Source: Nocardioides jiangxiensis (GTDB taxonomy: Bacteria; Actinomycetota; Actinomycetes; Propionibacteriales; Nocardioidaceae). From it: DNA of 64,000 nucleotides. Of this stretch, positions 32,855 to 41,504 are shown one piece after another (positions within the stretch are counted from its first letter, which is position 1; every line of letters starts with the position of its first letter). The position numbers and the translations under genes were made by a program. The notes below the pieces were generated by a model. It was given only the letters and a program-made list of their open reading frames with translations, ran no database searches and was not told where the DNA came from. The stretch spans positions 310,001 through 374,000 of the forward strand of contig NZ_JAUQTA010000002.1 in assembly GCF_030580915.1 (NCBI RefSeq). Direction: 5' to 3'.

Positions 32855-34080
32855 CCGACCGCACGGTCGGTGCGGCCCTCGTCGTCGCTGGGCTGGTGCT
32901 GCTCGCGTGGCTGCTCACCGCGGTCGTCCCGTGGCACCCCGTGCCGGGCGGCCGGCCGCAGCCGGTGCCCGCCGACAGTGTCTTCACGCCGCGCGAGATC
33001 GACCGGGCCGAGGCGTGGGCGCGCCTGGGCCGGCTGATCTCGTGGAGCTCGCTGGCGATCTCGCTGGCGGTCTCGTCGTGGCTCGGCTTCACCAGCCGAG
33101 GTGCCCGTCTGCTCGGCCGGTCCCGGATGCCGTGGTGGGCGTCGGTGATGGCCCTGACCTTCCTCGTCAGTGGCATCGGCCAGCTGGCCACGCTGCCGGT
33201 CACCCTGATGGCCTGGCAGCAGCGCACCCGGGTCGGCCTGACGGAGCAGTCGCTGGCCGGTGTCCTCCGGGACCAGGCGGTCGGCTTCGCCTACACCGTG
33301 GTGATCTCCTCGATCGCGCTGCTGGCGATCATCGGCATCGCGCGCCGGCTGCCGCGGGCGTGGCCGGCTGTCGTCGCGCTCGCCGGCAGCGTGCTGGTGG
33401 TCGGCTCGAGCTACCTCTGGCCGGTCCTGGTCGAGCCCGCGTTCAACCACTTCACCCCGCTGCAGGACCCGCTGCTCGAGCGCGGGATCCAGCAGCTGGC
33501 CCAGCGCGAGGGCGTCCACGTCGACGAGGTTCTCGTATCGGATGCGTCCCGGCGCACGACCACGCTCAACGCCTACGTCTCCGGGTTCGGGGACAGCCGT
33601 CGCGTCGTCCTCTACGACACGCTGCTGAAGGACCTCGACCGTCGCGAGGTCCTGTCCGTCGTCGGCCACGAGCTGGCCCACGCCCGCCACGGCGACGTGG
33701 AGGCCGGCACGGTCCTCGGGGTCGGCGGGACGGTGGTCGGGGTCGGGCTGCTCGCCCTCGTGATCGGCGCCCCCGGCGTACGACGGAGGGCGGGCGTGTA
33801 CGGCATCGGCGACCCTCGGGTGGTGGCGCTGCTCCTGGCGCTGGGCGCGTGGGGGACGCTGGCGACGATGCCGCTGCAGAACGGGGTCAGCCGGCAGTTC
33901 GAGACGAGGGCGGACGTGGACGCACTGAAGGCCACCGGTGACCCGGTGGCCTTCGTGAGGATGCAGCGCGCCCTGGCGGTGACATCCCTGGCGGACCCGA
34001 CGCCTCCCGCGTGGTCGCAGTGGTGGTTCGGCTCGCACCCGACGGTGCTGCAGCGCATCGCGCTGGCCGGCGTCCGCTGA
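32803..34080 (+). CDS. M48 family zinc metallopeptidase (Ste24/CAAX-protease type)
   Basis: 425 residues. Multipass membrane protease: helices near 24-44, 82-102, 117-135, 160-180, 190-215, then the catalytic VVGHELAHARHGDVEAG (H289, E290, H293), two more helices (about 305-325 and 340-358) and the distal zinc ligand in the RQFETRADVDAL (E...D) segment. The full Ste24 topology is conserved. Actinobacteria lack CAAX prenylation, so it probably cleaves membrane or envelope proteins; the substrate is unknown. The stop codon abuts that of the convergent flp gene with no gap (TGA/TCA). Confidence 0.92.
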   Translation: MAGRPPQDLAPEPDRRLTDRTVGAALVVAGLVLLAWLLTAVVPWHPVPGGRPQPVPADSVFTPREIDRAEAWARLGRLISWSSLAISLAVSSWLGFTSRGARLLGRSRMPWWASVMALTFLVSGIGQLATLPVTLMAWQQRTRVGLTEQSLAGVLRDQAVGFAYTVVISSIALLAIIGIARRLPRAWPAVVALAGSVLVVGSSYLWPVLVEPAFNHFTPLQDPLLERGIQQLAQREGVHVDEVLVSDASRRTTTLNAYVSGFGDSRRVVLYDTLLKDLDRREVLSVVGHELAHARHGDVEAGTVLGVGGTVVGVGLLALVIGAPGVRRRAGVYGIGDPRVVALLLALGAWGTLATMPLQNGVSRQFETRADVDALKATGDPVAFVRMQRALAVTSLADPTPPAWSQWWFGSHPTVLQRIALAGVR

Positions 34081-34245
34081 TCAGCAGAGCGGGCTCGGGT
34101 CCGCGCAGATCGCGCTGAACAGACCGCCGGTCGTGCTGCCGAGCACGATGACCGTGCCGATGATGACCGCTGCGATGAGAGCGACGAGCAGCCCGTACTC
34201 CACGCTGCTCGCGCCGCACTCCTCGCGGATGCCCCGTGCCTCCAT
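34081..34245 (-). CDS. Flp-type pilin, short, with Cys pair at C-terminus
   Basis: 54 residues. Type IVb pilin: charged leader, then GASSVEYGLLVALIAAVIIG, with the prepilin-peptidase site after the Gly of the leader and the conserved E-Y pair. Two Cys near the end (SAICADPSPLC) could form a disulfide, absent from the other pilin. AGGAGGG precedes the ATG. It is the downstream copy, separated from the first flp gene by a hairpin, so it may be expressed less. Confidence 0.9.
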   Translation of the reverse strand: MEARGIREECGASSVEYGLLVALIAAVIIGTVIVLGSTTGGLFSAICADPSPLC

Positions 34246-34267
34246 CGCTACCCCTCCTGAGAATGGG

Positions 34268-34301
34268 CGATGGCCGCGGAGGTGAACCCCCGCGGCCATC
34301 G
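34268..34301 (-). terminator. hairpin between the two flp genes
   Basis: 12-bp perfect stem (34268-34279 and 34290-34301) with a 10-nt loop, after the first flp stop and before the second flp start on the minus strand. It probably terminates part of the transcripts. Confidence 0.75.
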
Positions 34302-34322
34302 CTGATGCCTCTCGGCGCTGGA

Positions 34323-34505
34323 TCAGAGCTGGCTCGAGACCGCCGTGAACGCGTCGTTGATCTGCTGGCCGAGGGTGACGACGATGCCGACGATGACGGC
34401 GGCGATCAGGGCGACGAGCAGGCCGTACTCGACGGCGGTGGCGCCCTTCTCCTCCTCGCGCGGCATGGTCATGAAGTTCACGAGGCGAACGAAGTACTCA
34501 GTCAT
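34323..34505 (-). CDS. flp: Flp-type pilin
   Basis: 60 residues. Leader MTEYFVRLVNFMTMPREEEKG, processing site after Gly, then ATAVEYGLLVALIAAVIVG with the conserved Glu-5/Tyr-6 pair of Flp pilins. The hydrophobic helix is about 22 residues, followed by a short hydrophilic tail. The ATG has GGGAGGG at proper spacing. It is the major pilin candidate of the adjacent Tad machine. A prepilin peptidase (TadV) is not in this window. Confidence 0.93.
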   Translation of the reverse strand: MTEYFVRLVNFMTMPREEEKGATAVEYGLLVALIAAVIVGIVVTLGQQINDAFTAVSSQL

Positions 34506-34636
34506 GGTTTTCCCTCCCAGGAATTAGAGCCGGACCCCTCGGTCCGACTTCCGGTTCTGCCGGCCCACCTCCCTTGCGGGCCTGACGAGTTGAACTCTGT
34601 CACGACGTGGCGAGCGTCACTATCGGGCGTTGCGTC

Positions 34637-34651
34637 GGACCGTAGTAGTCC
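34637..34651. promoter_or_regulatory. GGACC-N4-TAGTCC element upstream of flp
   Basis: Inverted-repeat-like GGACCGTAGTAGTCC lies about 139 bp upstream of flp. A related element stands at a similar distance upstream of cpaB, so it is a candidate operator. The rest of the interval 34506-34761 is non-coding with no other feature I can name. Confidence 0.35.
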
Positions 34652-34761
34652 TTTCGGGCCATCCTGCGGGTGGTCGATCCGGCAGCCGCGCGAGCCGACC
34701 GGCGAGCCCCCCGCGCGGACGGGCCACGGGCACCCCCGGCGTCCGCACCGGGAACGCCGAA

Positions 34762-34791
34762 GGGGGTCGTGGGCAGCTGCCCACGACCCCC
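34762..34791 (-). terminator. terminator after the Tad-linked regulator
   Basis: Perfect 30-bp palindrome (15-bp arms meeting at GCAGCTGC) just downstream of the response-regulator stop on the minus strand. Confidence 0.8.
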
Positions 34792-34807
34792 TCCGGGGAG
34801 CGTGCGG

Positions 34808-35461
34808 TCAGGCGGTGAGCAGGCTCATCCGCATGGCCGTGACCAGCGCCTGGGCGCGGTTGGTCGCGCCGAGCTTCTGGTAGATGCGCGCGATGTGGGT
34901 CTTGGCGGTCGACTCCGACACGTAGAGCTGGCCGGCGATCGCCGCGGTACCCATGCCGTCGGCGAGGAGGTCGAGCACCTCCTGCTCGCGGGCCGAGAGG
35001 CGCGGGCGCTGGGCCGTCTGTGTGGCCCGACGCATCATGGCCGCCGCCAGCGAGGAGCACAGGAACGTGCGTGGAGCGACCACGGCGTGCCGGGCGGCCC
35101 CCAGGACCTCCGACGACGGCGAGTCCTTGCCCACGAAGCCGGACGCGCCGGCCTCCATGGCGGCGAAGACGTGGTCGTCGCCGGCGTGCATGGTGAGCAC
35201 CACGAGACCGGTCCTGTCGTCGTTCTGGCGGATCGAGCGGACGATGTCCAGGCCGGTGCCGTCCGGCAGCTGCAGGTCCGTCACGATGACGTCGGGCCGC
35301 AGGGCGTCGTAGGCGGCGAGGGCCTGGCTGACGGTGCCCGCCTGGCCGACGATCTCCATCTGCGGGTCGCGCTCGAAGGCGCGTGCCAGTCCCTGTCGGA
35401 TCAGCTCGTGGTCGTCCACGAGCAGGACACGGGTCTTCGGTGCGTCGGTGTGGATGTTCAT
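34808..35461 (-). CDS. NarL/FixJ-type response regulator
   Basis: 217 residues. Receiver domain with acidic D16-D17, phospho-acceptor D62 (VIVTDLQLPDG), T90 and K112 (GFVGKDS). LuxR-type HTH at about 150-212: LSAREQEVLDLLADGMG, then VSESTAKTHIARIYQKLGA. The ATG overlaps the stop of the histidine kinase gene (ATGA), so the pair is coupled. Being the last genes of the tadZABC transcript, they probably control the Tad/flp genes; target DNA is unknown but see the GGAC/GTCC elements. Confidence 0.94.
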   Translation of the reverse strand: MNIHTDAPKTRVLLVDDHELIRQGLARAFERDPQMEIVGQAGTVSQALAAYDALRPDVIVTDLQLPDGTGLDIVRSIRQNDDRTGLVVLTMHAGDDHVFAAMEAGASGFVGKDSPSSEVLGAARHAVVAPRTFLCSSLAAAMMRRATQTAQRPRLSAREQEVLDLLADGMGTAAIAGQLYVSESTAKTHIARIYQKLGATNRAQALVTAMRMSLLTA

Positions 35462-37041
35462 GATGCGAGTTCCTCCCTCTCGCCCGGCCCCTCCAGCCGG
35501 GTCATGTCCCCGAGGGCGACCAGGAGCTCTGCTCCGGGTCCGTCCTCGCGGTTGTGCAGCTGCAGGCCCGCGCCGATGCGGCGAGCCCGTTCCTTCATGA
35601 TCCGCACGCCGTGCGAGTCGTCCCGGCCGGTCTGCAGGCCGCGGCCGTCGTCAGCGACCCGGACAGAGGCGTCCGGGGCCTGGACGACGACCTCGACCGT
35701 GATCCGGCGGGCGTCCGCGTGGCGTGCGGCGTTGTTCATCCCTTCCTGGGCGATGCGGAGCAGCTCCGCCTCGACCTCCGGCCGTAGCCGCTTGGACCCT
35801 TCGGTGACCTCGACCTCCACCGAGATCCCCGAACGGCTTGCGATGTGGGCTGCCAGCGCCTCCAGGCGCTGGCCGAGGGTCTTGCCCTCGCCCTCGTTGC
35901 GGAGCAGGAAGACCGAACGCCGGAGCTCGGCGACGACCCTGCTCAGCTCGCCGCGCAGTGCGCGGCCCTGCTCGACGACCTCGGCCTCCGTGGAGACGTC
36001 GGTGATCTCGTCGATCAGGTAACCCAGACCGGCCAGGTCCTGCGCGACACCGTCGTGCAGGTCCCGGGCCAGGCGACGGCGTTCCTCGGCCGTGGCCTCG
36101 TCACGCAGCGCCGCGAAGATGAGCGCGGTGTCGAGCTGCAGCGCCTCCCTGCGCAGCAGCCGGACCAGGTGCTCGAGCGTGTGGTGCAGCTGTGCCGGCG
36201 TGAGCCGGTGGGGGAGCAGTGCTCCCGTGATCGCCCCGGCGAGGCCGGCGTCGGTCACCAGGGGAACGGCGACCCACGGACCGTCCACGACGGGACGGCC
36301 GGTGCGGAAGACCTCGTCGAGGACGGCCCCGTTGTCCGCCCCCGCGTCGGTCACGTCGCCCTCCAGCAGCGGCGTGTAGCCGTTGGCGGTCTGCACGTAC
36401 ACGACGGCGCCGGTGAACGGCAGCTCCTCGCGCGCGGTGTCGAGGATGCCGTGGCTGATCCGGACCGGGTCGAGCCCGGCGACCAGGCTGCCCGAGAGGT
36501 CGTGCAGCTGCGTGAGCAGGGCCCGGGCGTCGCGGTAGGACGAGCTCGTGTCGGAGCGGCTCTCCCGGGACTCGTGGAAGAACGCCGTCACCGAGCCCAG
36601 CCCGACCCCGGCTGCGAGGGCGCCGAAGAGCTGGGCGCCGATGGTGTCGGTGACCGGGATCTCCGCGCTGGTGGCGACGACCGCGATGGTGATCACCAGC
36701 TCGGCGCCGATCGTCTCCAGGGTGCCGCGGACGCCGCGCACCATGCCCCCGATGAACGGCGGGATCACCAGGGCGGGCAGCAGGACGGGGGACTGCTCCA
36801 GGGTGAGCACGGCGATGAACGCCGTGAGCGAGGCCTCGACGGTCAGCGCCGGCATCGCGGCCACGCGGGGCATCCCGTCGGCGAGGACGCAGCCGATCCA
36901 GAGCGTGGCCAGCAGGATCACGTTGATGATCGCTGCGTAGTCCTGGCCCAGGGCGACCGACGGCGCCAGGCAGACGAGCGCGAAGGCGCGCGCCACCGCG
37001 GTGACCGTGGCGTACCGTGCGCGCCGGTCGGCCGGGCTCAC
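35458..37041 (-). CDS. sensor histidine kinase (HisKA_3 type) in the Tad operon
   Basis: 527 residues from a GTG overlapping the tadC stop. N-terminal membrane domain of about six helices (residues 12-170), a GAF-like segment (about 215-300), then HisKA_3 with RRRLARDLHDGVAQDLAGLG (phosphorylated H329), and a HATPase domain with LRIAQEGMNNAARHADA (N box) and VRVADDGRGL (G1). It should phosphorylate the coupled NarL-type regulator. The ligand is unknown. Its place inside the pilus operon suggests feedback between pilus state and transcription. Confidence 0.92.
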   Translation of the reverse strand: MSPADRRARYATVTAVARAFALVCLAPSVALGQDYAAIINVILLATLWIGCVLADGMPRVAAMPALTVEASLTAFIAVLTLEQSPVLLPALVIPPFIGGMVRGVRGTLETIGAELVITIAVVATSAEIPVTDTIGAQLFGALAAGVGLGSVTAFFHESRESRSDTSSSYRDARALLTQLHDLSGSLVAGLDPVRISHGILDTAREELPFTGAVVYVQTANGYTPLLEGDVTDAGADNGAVLDEVFRTGRPVVDGPWVAVPLVTDAGLAGAITGALLPHRLTPAQLHHTLEHLVRLLRREALQLDTALIFAALRDEATAEERRRLARDLHDGVAQDLAGLGYLIDEITDVSTEAEVVEQGRALRGELSRVVAELRRSVFLLRNEGEGKTLGQRLEALAAHIASRSGISVEVEVTEGSKRLRPEVEAELLRIAQEGMNNAARHADARRITVEVVVQAPDASVRVADDGRGLQTGRDDSHGVRIMKERARRIGAGLQLHNREDGPGAELLVALGDMTRLEGPGEREELAS

Positions 37042-37958
37042 TTGAACGACCTCATGATGCCGAGGGCCGCGGGGCCCATCACGATGAGGAAGAGGCACGG
37101 CAGGATGAAGAGCACGACCGGGACCATGATCTTCACCGGCACCTGGGCGGCCTTCTCCTCGGCGCGCTGACGGCGCTTGGTGCGCATCTCCCGCGACTGG
37201 ACGCGCAGCACCTGGCCGATCGGGATGCCGAAGGAGTCCGCCTGCACCATGGCGCTGACGAAGCCGCGGATCTCCGGGATGCTCGTGCGCTCCCCGAGGC
37301 CGCGGAGGGCCTCGCTGCGGCCGCGTCCGATCTGCATCTCCTGGAGCACGCGGGCGAACTCCATGGCCAGGGGCCCCTCGGTGTTGCGCGCCACCTGCTG
37401 CAGGGCCGCGTCGAAGCCGAGGCCGGCCTCCACGGAGATGGTCAGCAGGTCGATGGAGTCGGCGATCTCGTTGCGCATGACCTCGTCGCGCTTGAGCGCG
37501 ACGTTGTAGAGGTGGATCGCGGGGGCGTTCCACCCGAAGACGCCGAGTCCGACGACCATCAGGACGGTCACCATCGCCGAGCGGTCGAGCATCTGCGCGA
37601 AGAGGAAGCCGAAGACAACGCCGATGACGACGCCGAGGACCTTGCCGGTGGCGACGCGCTCCACCGACCAGCCGGCAGGGTTGCCTGCCTTGTCGAGACG
37701 CTGCCGGATCCGCTCGACCTGGTCGGCGCCGGTGATGCGCTGCCCGATCTTCTGCAGGCGCGCGTAGAGCGGGGCCAGCACACGGTCGGCGAAGGGCCGG
37801 TCGAGCTCACCCTTGAGCTCGTCGGGAGCCTCCGTCATGGCCTGCAGCACCGCCAGCGAGCGGGAGACGCCCGCACGCTCGGGGCTGAGGCCACCGGAGG
37901 CCGAGAAGGCCAGGAACAGGGCGCCGAAGATCAGCAGCGCGCCGAGGAAGAGCACCAT
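37038..37958 (-). CDS. tadC: Tad pilus inner-membrane platform protein TadC
   Basis: 306 residues, T2SSF-type membrane protein. N-terminal helix (about 3-20), a cytoplasmic region, two central helices (about 110-145), a conserved T2SSF domain (FDAALQQVARNTEGPLAMEFARVL; IGQVLRVQSREMRTKRRQRAEEKAAQ), and a C-terminal helix pair (KIMVPVVLFILPCLFLIV). It pairs with TadB to form the assembly platform. It begins 1 nt after the tadB stop and its TGA overlaps the kinase GTG. Confidence 0.94.
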   Translation of the reverse strand: MVLFLGALLIFGALFLAFSASGGLSPERAGVSRSLAVLQAMTEAPDELKGELDRPFADRVLAPLYARLQKIGQRITGADQVERIRQRLDKAGNPAGWSVERVATGKVLGVVIGVVFGFLFAQMLDRSAMVTVLMVVGLGVFGWNAPAIHLYNVALKRDEVMRNEIADSIDLLTISVEAGLGFDAALQQVARNTEGPLAMEFARVLQEMQIGRGRSEALRGLGERTSIPEIRGFVSAMVQADSFGIPIGQVLRVQSREMRTKRRQRAEEKAAQVPVKIMVPVVLFILPCLFLIVMGPAALGIMRSFK

Positions 37959-37959
37959 C

Positions 37960-39876
37960 TCAGACCTCCACCTTCACGATCTTGCTCATGGTGACCCAGC
38001 CCAGGGTGAGCAGGACGATGCAGCCCGCGATCATCAGGTAGCCGAGCCCGGTCGTGTAGAGCGGCGCGAGGAAGCTGCGTCGGGTCAGGAACAGGTACGC
38101 CGCCATGGCGATCGGCAGGGCGATCAGGATGTACGCCGAGAGCCGGCCCTCGGCCGACAGCGTCTGCACCTGGCGGCGCAGGTAGTCCCGCTCGCGCAGG
38201 GTCGCGGCGACGGTGGTGAGCAGCTCGGCCAGGTTGCCGCCGACCTCCCGCTGGATCCGGATGGCCATGACGACCCAGGCGAAGTCGACGCTCTCGATCC
38301 GCTGCGCGATGCCCTCGAGCGCGATCTCGAGCGGCACGCCGAGGCGGCTCTCGATGAGGACCCGCTTGAACTCGCCCGCGATCGGCTCGTTGCCCTCGTT
38401 GACGACGGCGTCGATCGCCTGGGCCAGCGACATGCCCGCCGAGAGGCTGCCGGCGATGAGCTGCAGGGTGTCGGCGAGTCCGGAGTTGAACGCCTGGACC
38501 CGCTTCTTCTGCTTGCGTCCCAGCCACCACCAGGGGAGTGCGACACCGAGGCCGAGGCCGACCAGCAGCAGCAGGAGGCTCCCGCCGCCGAGCATGAGGC
38601 CGACGAGGCCGGCCAGCATGGCGATCACGCCGTGCAGCAGCAGCCACTCGGCCGGCTTGAGCGCCGAGCCGCCGGCCTCGAGCCGCTGCTCGATGCGGGC
38701 CTCCAGTCCCTTGTTGCGGTGGAGCATGGAGGCGGCTGCCTCCTTGGCCTGGTCGAGGTTGAAGGCGGACTCGCTCTTCGCCTGCACCTTGTGCAGCACC
38801 GCGCCGGGGCCGTAGGCGGCGATCCGCTGCTCGACGCTGCGCAGCCCGCGGTCGCCGCCGGCCATCGACAGGACGCCGGCCAGCAGGACCGCGATGCCGA
38901 GGCCGAACGCCGCCAGGCCGCCGTAGAGCACGCCCGGCGGGAGCTGGAGCGCGTGGGTCGCCTCCTTGAGCTGGTACGCCGCCTTCGTGGGCGTCACGCC
39001 GCGGTCCCGCACGACGGCGTACGTCGTCGCGTGCAGCGTGCTGCCGCCGGAGACCGGGAGCGCCACCGCGACGTCGGCCTCCGTGGCCGTCACCGACGCG
39101 GGGACCTTCACGGTGACCTGCACCTGGCGGGCGAGCACGGCCGCCTCGGCGGCGAACGCCTTCCCCACGGCGGCGGCGTCGGCCGGCACGAGCTGTCCCT
39201 TGCCCGCGTGCGTGAGTGCACGGAGGGCGCCCAGGTCGCTCGCGGACTGGTCGAGGGCGACCGCGTCGAGCGAGACCTTCGCCGCGGAGACGGCGGAGGT
39301 GACCGAGGAGAGCGTGGTCCGGTTGGTGTTCCTGCCGTCGGAGAGGAGCAGGACGGTGCGCTGGCCCTCCGTGCCGAGCTGCTTCACGGCGGCCTTGATG
39401 CCGTCGTAGAGCACCGTGCCGTGGGCCAGCTCGAGGCCGTCGACGGCCCGGTTCGCGGCTGCGCGGTCGGTGGTCGGGGCGAGCAGGGCGTGGACGGAAC
39501 GGTCGAAGGTCACGATGCCCACCGCGACGTCGGCGGGCACCGACGCGAGGTAGCTCTTCGCGGCCGCCCGTGCCGCCGCGAAGCGTGCGCCCTTCATCGA
39601 CTCGCTGGTGTCCATCGCGAGCACCGTCGTACGCCGGATGGTCACGGCCGATGCCGACCCGGCGAGGCTGGCCTCGGTGTCGGCTGCCGCGCCGTCGACC
39701 GTGACGCTGACGCCGGGGAGGTCGATGTGCGCGCCGGCCGGGACGGAGACCAGCAGGTCCAGCGTGCCGTCGTGCGCCTCGATGTGGCTGACCGTCGCCG
39801 GGGCGTCGGCCGCCCGGGCCTGCCCCGGGGCCAGCACGGCGCAGCACGCGAGCGTGGCCAGCAGCACGCGCCTCAT
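37960..39876 (-). CDS. tadB: TadB fused to an extracytoplasmic VWA domain
   Basis: 638 residues, about twice the normal TadB length. Signal peptide (cleavage near AARAADA, residue 24), a beta-rich domain, then a von Willebrand A domain with a complete MIDAS: D89-x-S91-x-S93 (MDTSES), T154 (HGTVLYDG) and D180 (LLSDGRN). A membrane helix at about 316-340 leads into a standard TadB: helices near 405-445, T2SSF core (LQLIAGSLSAGMSLAQAIDA; GGNLAELLTTVAATLRERDYLRRQ) and final helices (about 575-630). The VWA part should sit outside the cell and bind metal-dependent ligands. The ATG overlaps the tadA stop (ATGA). Confidence 0.93.
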   Translation of the reverse strand: MRRVLLATLACCAVLAPGQARAADAPATVSHIEAHDGTLDLLVSVPAGAHIDLPGVSVTVDGAAADTEASLAGSASAVTIRRTTVLAMDTSESMKGARFAAARAAAKSYLASVPADVAVGIVTFDRSVHALLAPTTDRAAANRAVDGLELAHGTVLYDGIKAAVKQLGTEGQRTVLLLSDGRNTNRTTLSSVTSAVSAAKVSLDAVALDQSASDLGALRALTHAGKGQLVPADAAAVGKAFAAEAAVLARQVQVTVKVPASVTATEADVAVALPVSGGSTLHATTYAVVRDRGVTPTKAAYQLKEATHALQLPPGVLYGGLAAFGLGIAVLLAGVLSMAGGDRGLRSVEQRIAAYGPGAVLHKVQAKSESAFNLDQAKEAAASMLHRNKGLEARIEQRLEAGGSALKPAEWLLLHGVIAMLAGLVGLMLGGGSLLLLLVGLGLGVALPWWWLGRKQKKRVQAFNSGLADTLQLIAGSLSAGMSLAQAIDAVVNEGNEPIAGEFKRVLIESRLGVPLEIALEGIAQRIESVDFAWVVMAIRIQREVGGNLAELLTTVAATLRERDYLRRQVQTLSAEGRLSAYILIALPIAMAAYLFLTRRSFLAPLYTTGLGYLMIAGCIVLLTLGWVTMSKIVKVEV

Positions 39877-41504
39877 GCCACACCGTCCCGGGCGAAGACG
39901 AGCGGGTCGACCCGCACGTTGGCGTGCTCCATCTTCTCGAGGAACTTGGGGCGGAGTCCGGTCGAGCGGAGGCCGCCGAGGCTCTTGCCGTCGGCGTCGA
40001 AGCCGCGCGAGTGGTCGTAGACGAAGATGTCCTGGAGGGTGATGATGTCGCCCTCCATGCGCTCCACCTCGGTCACGTGGGTGATCCGGCGGGAGCCGTC
40101 CCGCAGGCGGGCCTGGTGGACGATCACGTCGACCGCCGAGGCGACCTGCTCGCGGATGGCGCGGATCGGCAGGTCCATGCCGGCCATCAGCACCAGCGTC
40201 TCCATGCGGGCGAGCGTGTCGCGCGGGCCGTTGGAGTGCAGGGTGGTGATCGAGCCGTCGTGGCCGGTGTTCATCGCCTGCAGCATGTCGAGCGCGGAGG
40301 CGTCGCGGACCTCGCCGACGACGATCCGGTCGGGACGCATGCGGAGGCTGTTCTTGACCAGGTCGCGGATCGTGATCGCGCCCTTGCCCTCGATGTTCGG
40401 CGGGCGGGACTCCAGGCGGACGACGTGCTCCTGCTTGAGCTGCAGCTCGGCGGCGTCCTCGATGGTGACGATGCGCTCGTCGTTGGGGATGAAGCTGGAG
40501 AGCACGTTGAGCGTCGTGGTCTTCCCGGCGCCGGTGGAGCCCGAGACGATGATGTTGAGCTTGCCGCGGACGCAGGCCTCGAGGAAGTCCGCCGTGCGCT
40601 GCGAGAGCGACCCGAAGCTGATCAGGTCCTGCACCGTGAACGGGTCGGTCGCGAACTTGCGGATCGTCAGCGCGGAGCCGTCGATGGCCAGCGGCGGGAT
40701 GACGGCGTTGACACGCGACCCGTCGGGGAGACGGGCGTCCACCATGGGGGAGGACTCGTCCACGCGGCGGCCGATGCGCGACACGATCTTGTCGATGATG
40801 CGGCGCAGGTGCTGGTCGTCGTCGAACTGGACCGGGGTCTTGGTGAGCTTGCCCGCGCGCTCGACGAAGACCATCTGCGGTCCGTTGACCATGACCTCGG
40901 TGACCTCCGGGTCGGCCAGCAGCGCCTCGATCGGCCCGTAGCCGAGGATGTCGTCGGTGATCTCCTTGGTCACCTGGGCACGGTCGGCCGTCGACAGCGG
41001 ACGGTCCTGCGCCGCGAGGACGTCCTTGAGCGTCGCACGGACCTTGGCGCCCAGCTCCTCCGACGGGACGTCGGCCTCGTAGAGCTGCGGTCCGAGCTGC
41101 TTGAGCATCTCGGAGTGCACCGCGGCCTTCAGCTCGGCGAACTTGTCCGCACCGCCGACGGCGGCACGGCGGGTGGCGAGGTTCGCGACCTCCGCACCCG
41201 GCGTCTCCTCGGGCGCCCGGCGGTGCGACGGCGCCACGGGGGCCGGCGGCAGCGGCGGCTGGACCGCTGCAGCCGGCACGACCGGCACGATCGGCGCCGG
41301 CTGCACGGCCGGCGCAGGCGGGGCGAGGGGCGCGGGCGGGGCCGCGTCGACGACGGGCACGGTCTCGACGGCGTCGGCTGCGGGCAGGCCCGCATCGATC
41401 GTCTCCACCTCGGGGACACCCGCGACCGCGGCAGCGGCGGCGGCAGCGGCTGCCTCGGCGGCCGCGGCGTCCTGGGCCGCCCTCAGGCGATCGGCGAGAC
41501 TCAT
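39873..41504 (-). CDS. tadA: Tad pilus assembly ATPase (CpaF/TadA)
   Basis: 543 residues, secretion ATPase of the PilT/VirB11 superfamily that powers pilus assembly. Long Ala/Pro-rich N-terminal region (about 10-95), then the N-terminal domain (DDILGYGPIEALLADPEVTEVMVNG), Walker A (SGSTGAGKTTTLN), Asp box (TIEDAAELQL), Walker B (RIVVGEVRDASA) and His box (GHDGSITTLHSN). The Ala-rich leader is unusually long but common in actinobacterial CpaF. ATGA overlaps link it to tadZ upstream and tadB downstream. Confidence 0.96.
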   Translation of the reverse strand: MSLADRLRAAQDAAAAEAAAAAAAAAVAGVPEVETIDAGLPAADAVETVPVVDAAPPAPLAPPAPAVQPAPIVPVVPAAAVQPPLPPAPVAPSHRRAPEETPGAEVANLATRRAAVGGADKFAELKAAVHSEMLKQLGPQLYEADVPSEELGAKVRATLKDVLAAQDRPLSTADRAQVTKEITDDILGYGPIEALLADPEVTEVMVNGPQMVFVERAGKLTKTPVQFDDDQHLRRIIDKIVSRIGRRVDESSPMVDARLPDGSRVNAVIPPLAIDGSALTIRKFATDPFTVQDLISFGSLSQRTADFLEACVRGKLNIIVSGSTGAGKTTTLNVLSSFIPNDERIVTIEDAAELQLKQEHVVRLESRPPNIEGKGAITIRDLVKNSLRMRPDRIVVGEVRDASALDMLQAMNTGHDGSITTLHSNGPRDTLARMETLVLMAGMDLPIRAIREQVASAVDVIVHQARLRDGSRRITHVTEVERMEGDIITLQDIFVYDHSRGFDADGKSLGGLRSTGLRPKFLEKMEHANVRVDPLVFARDGVA

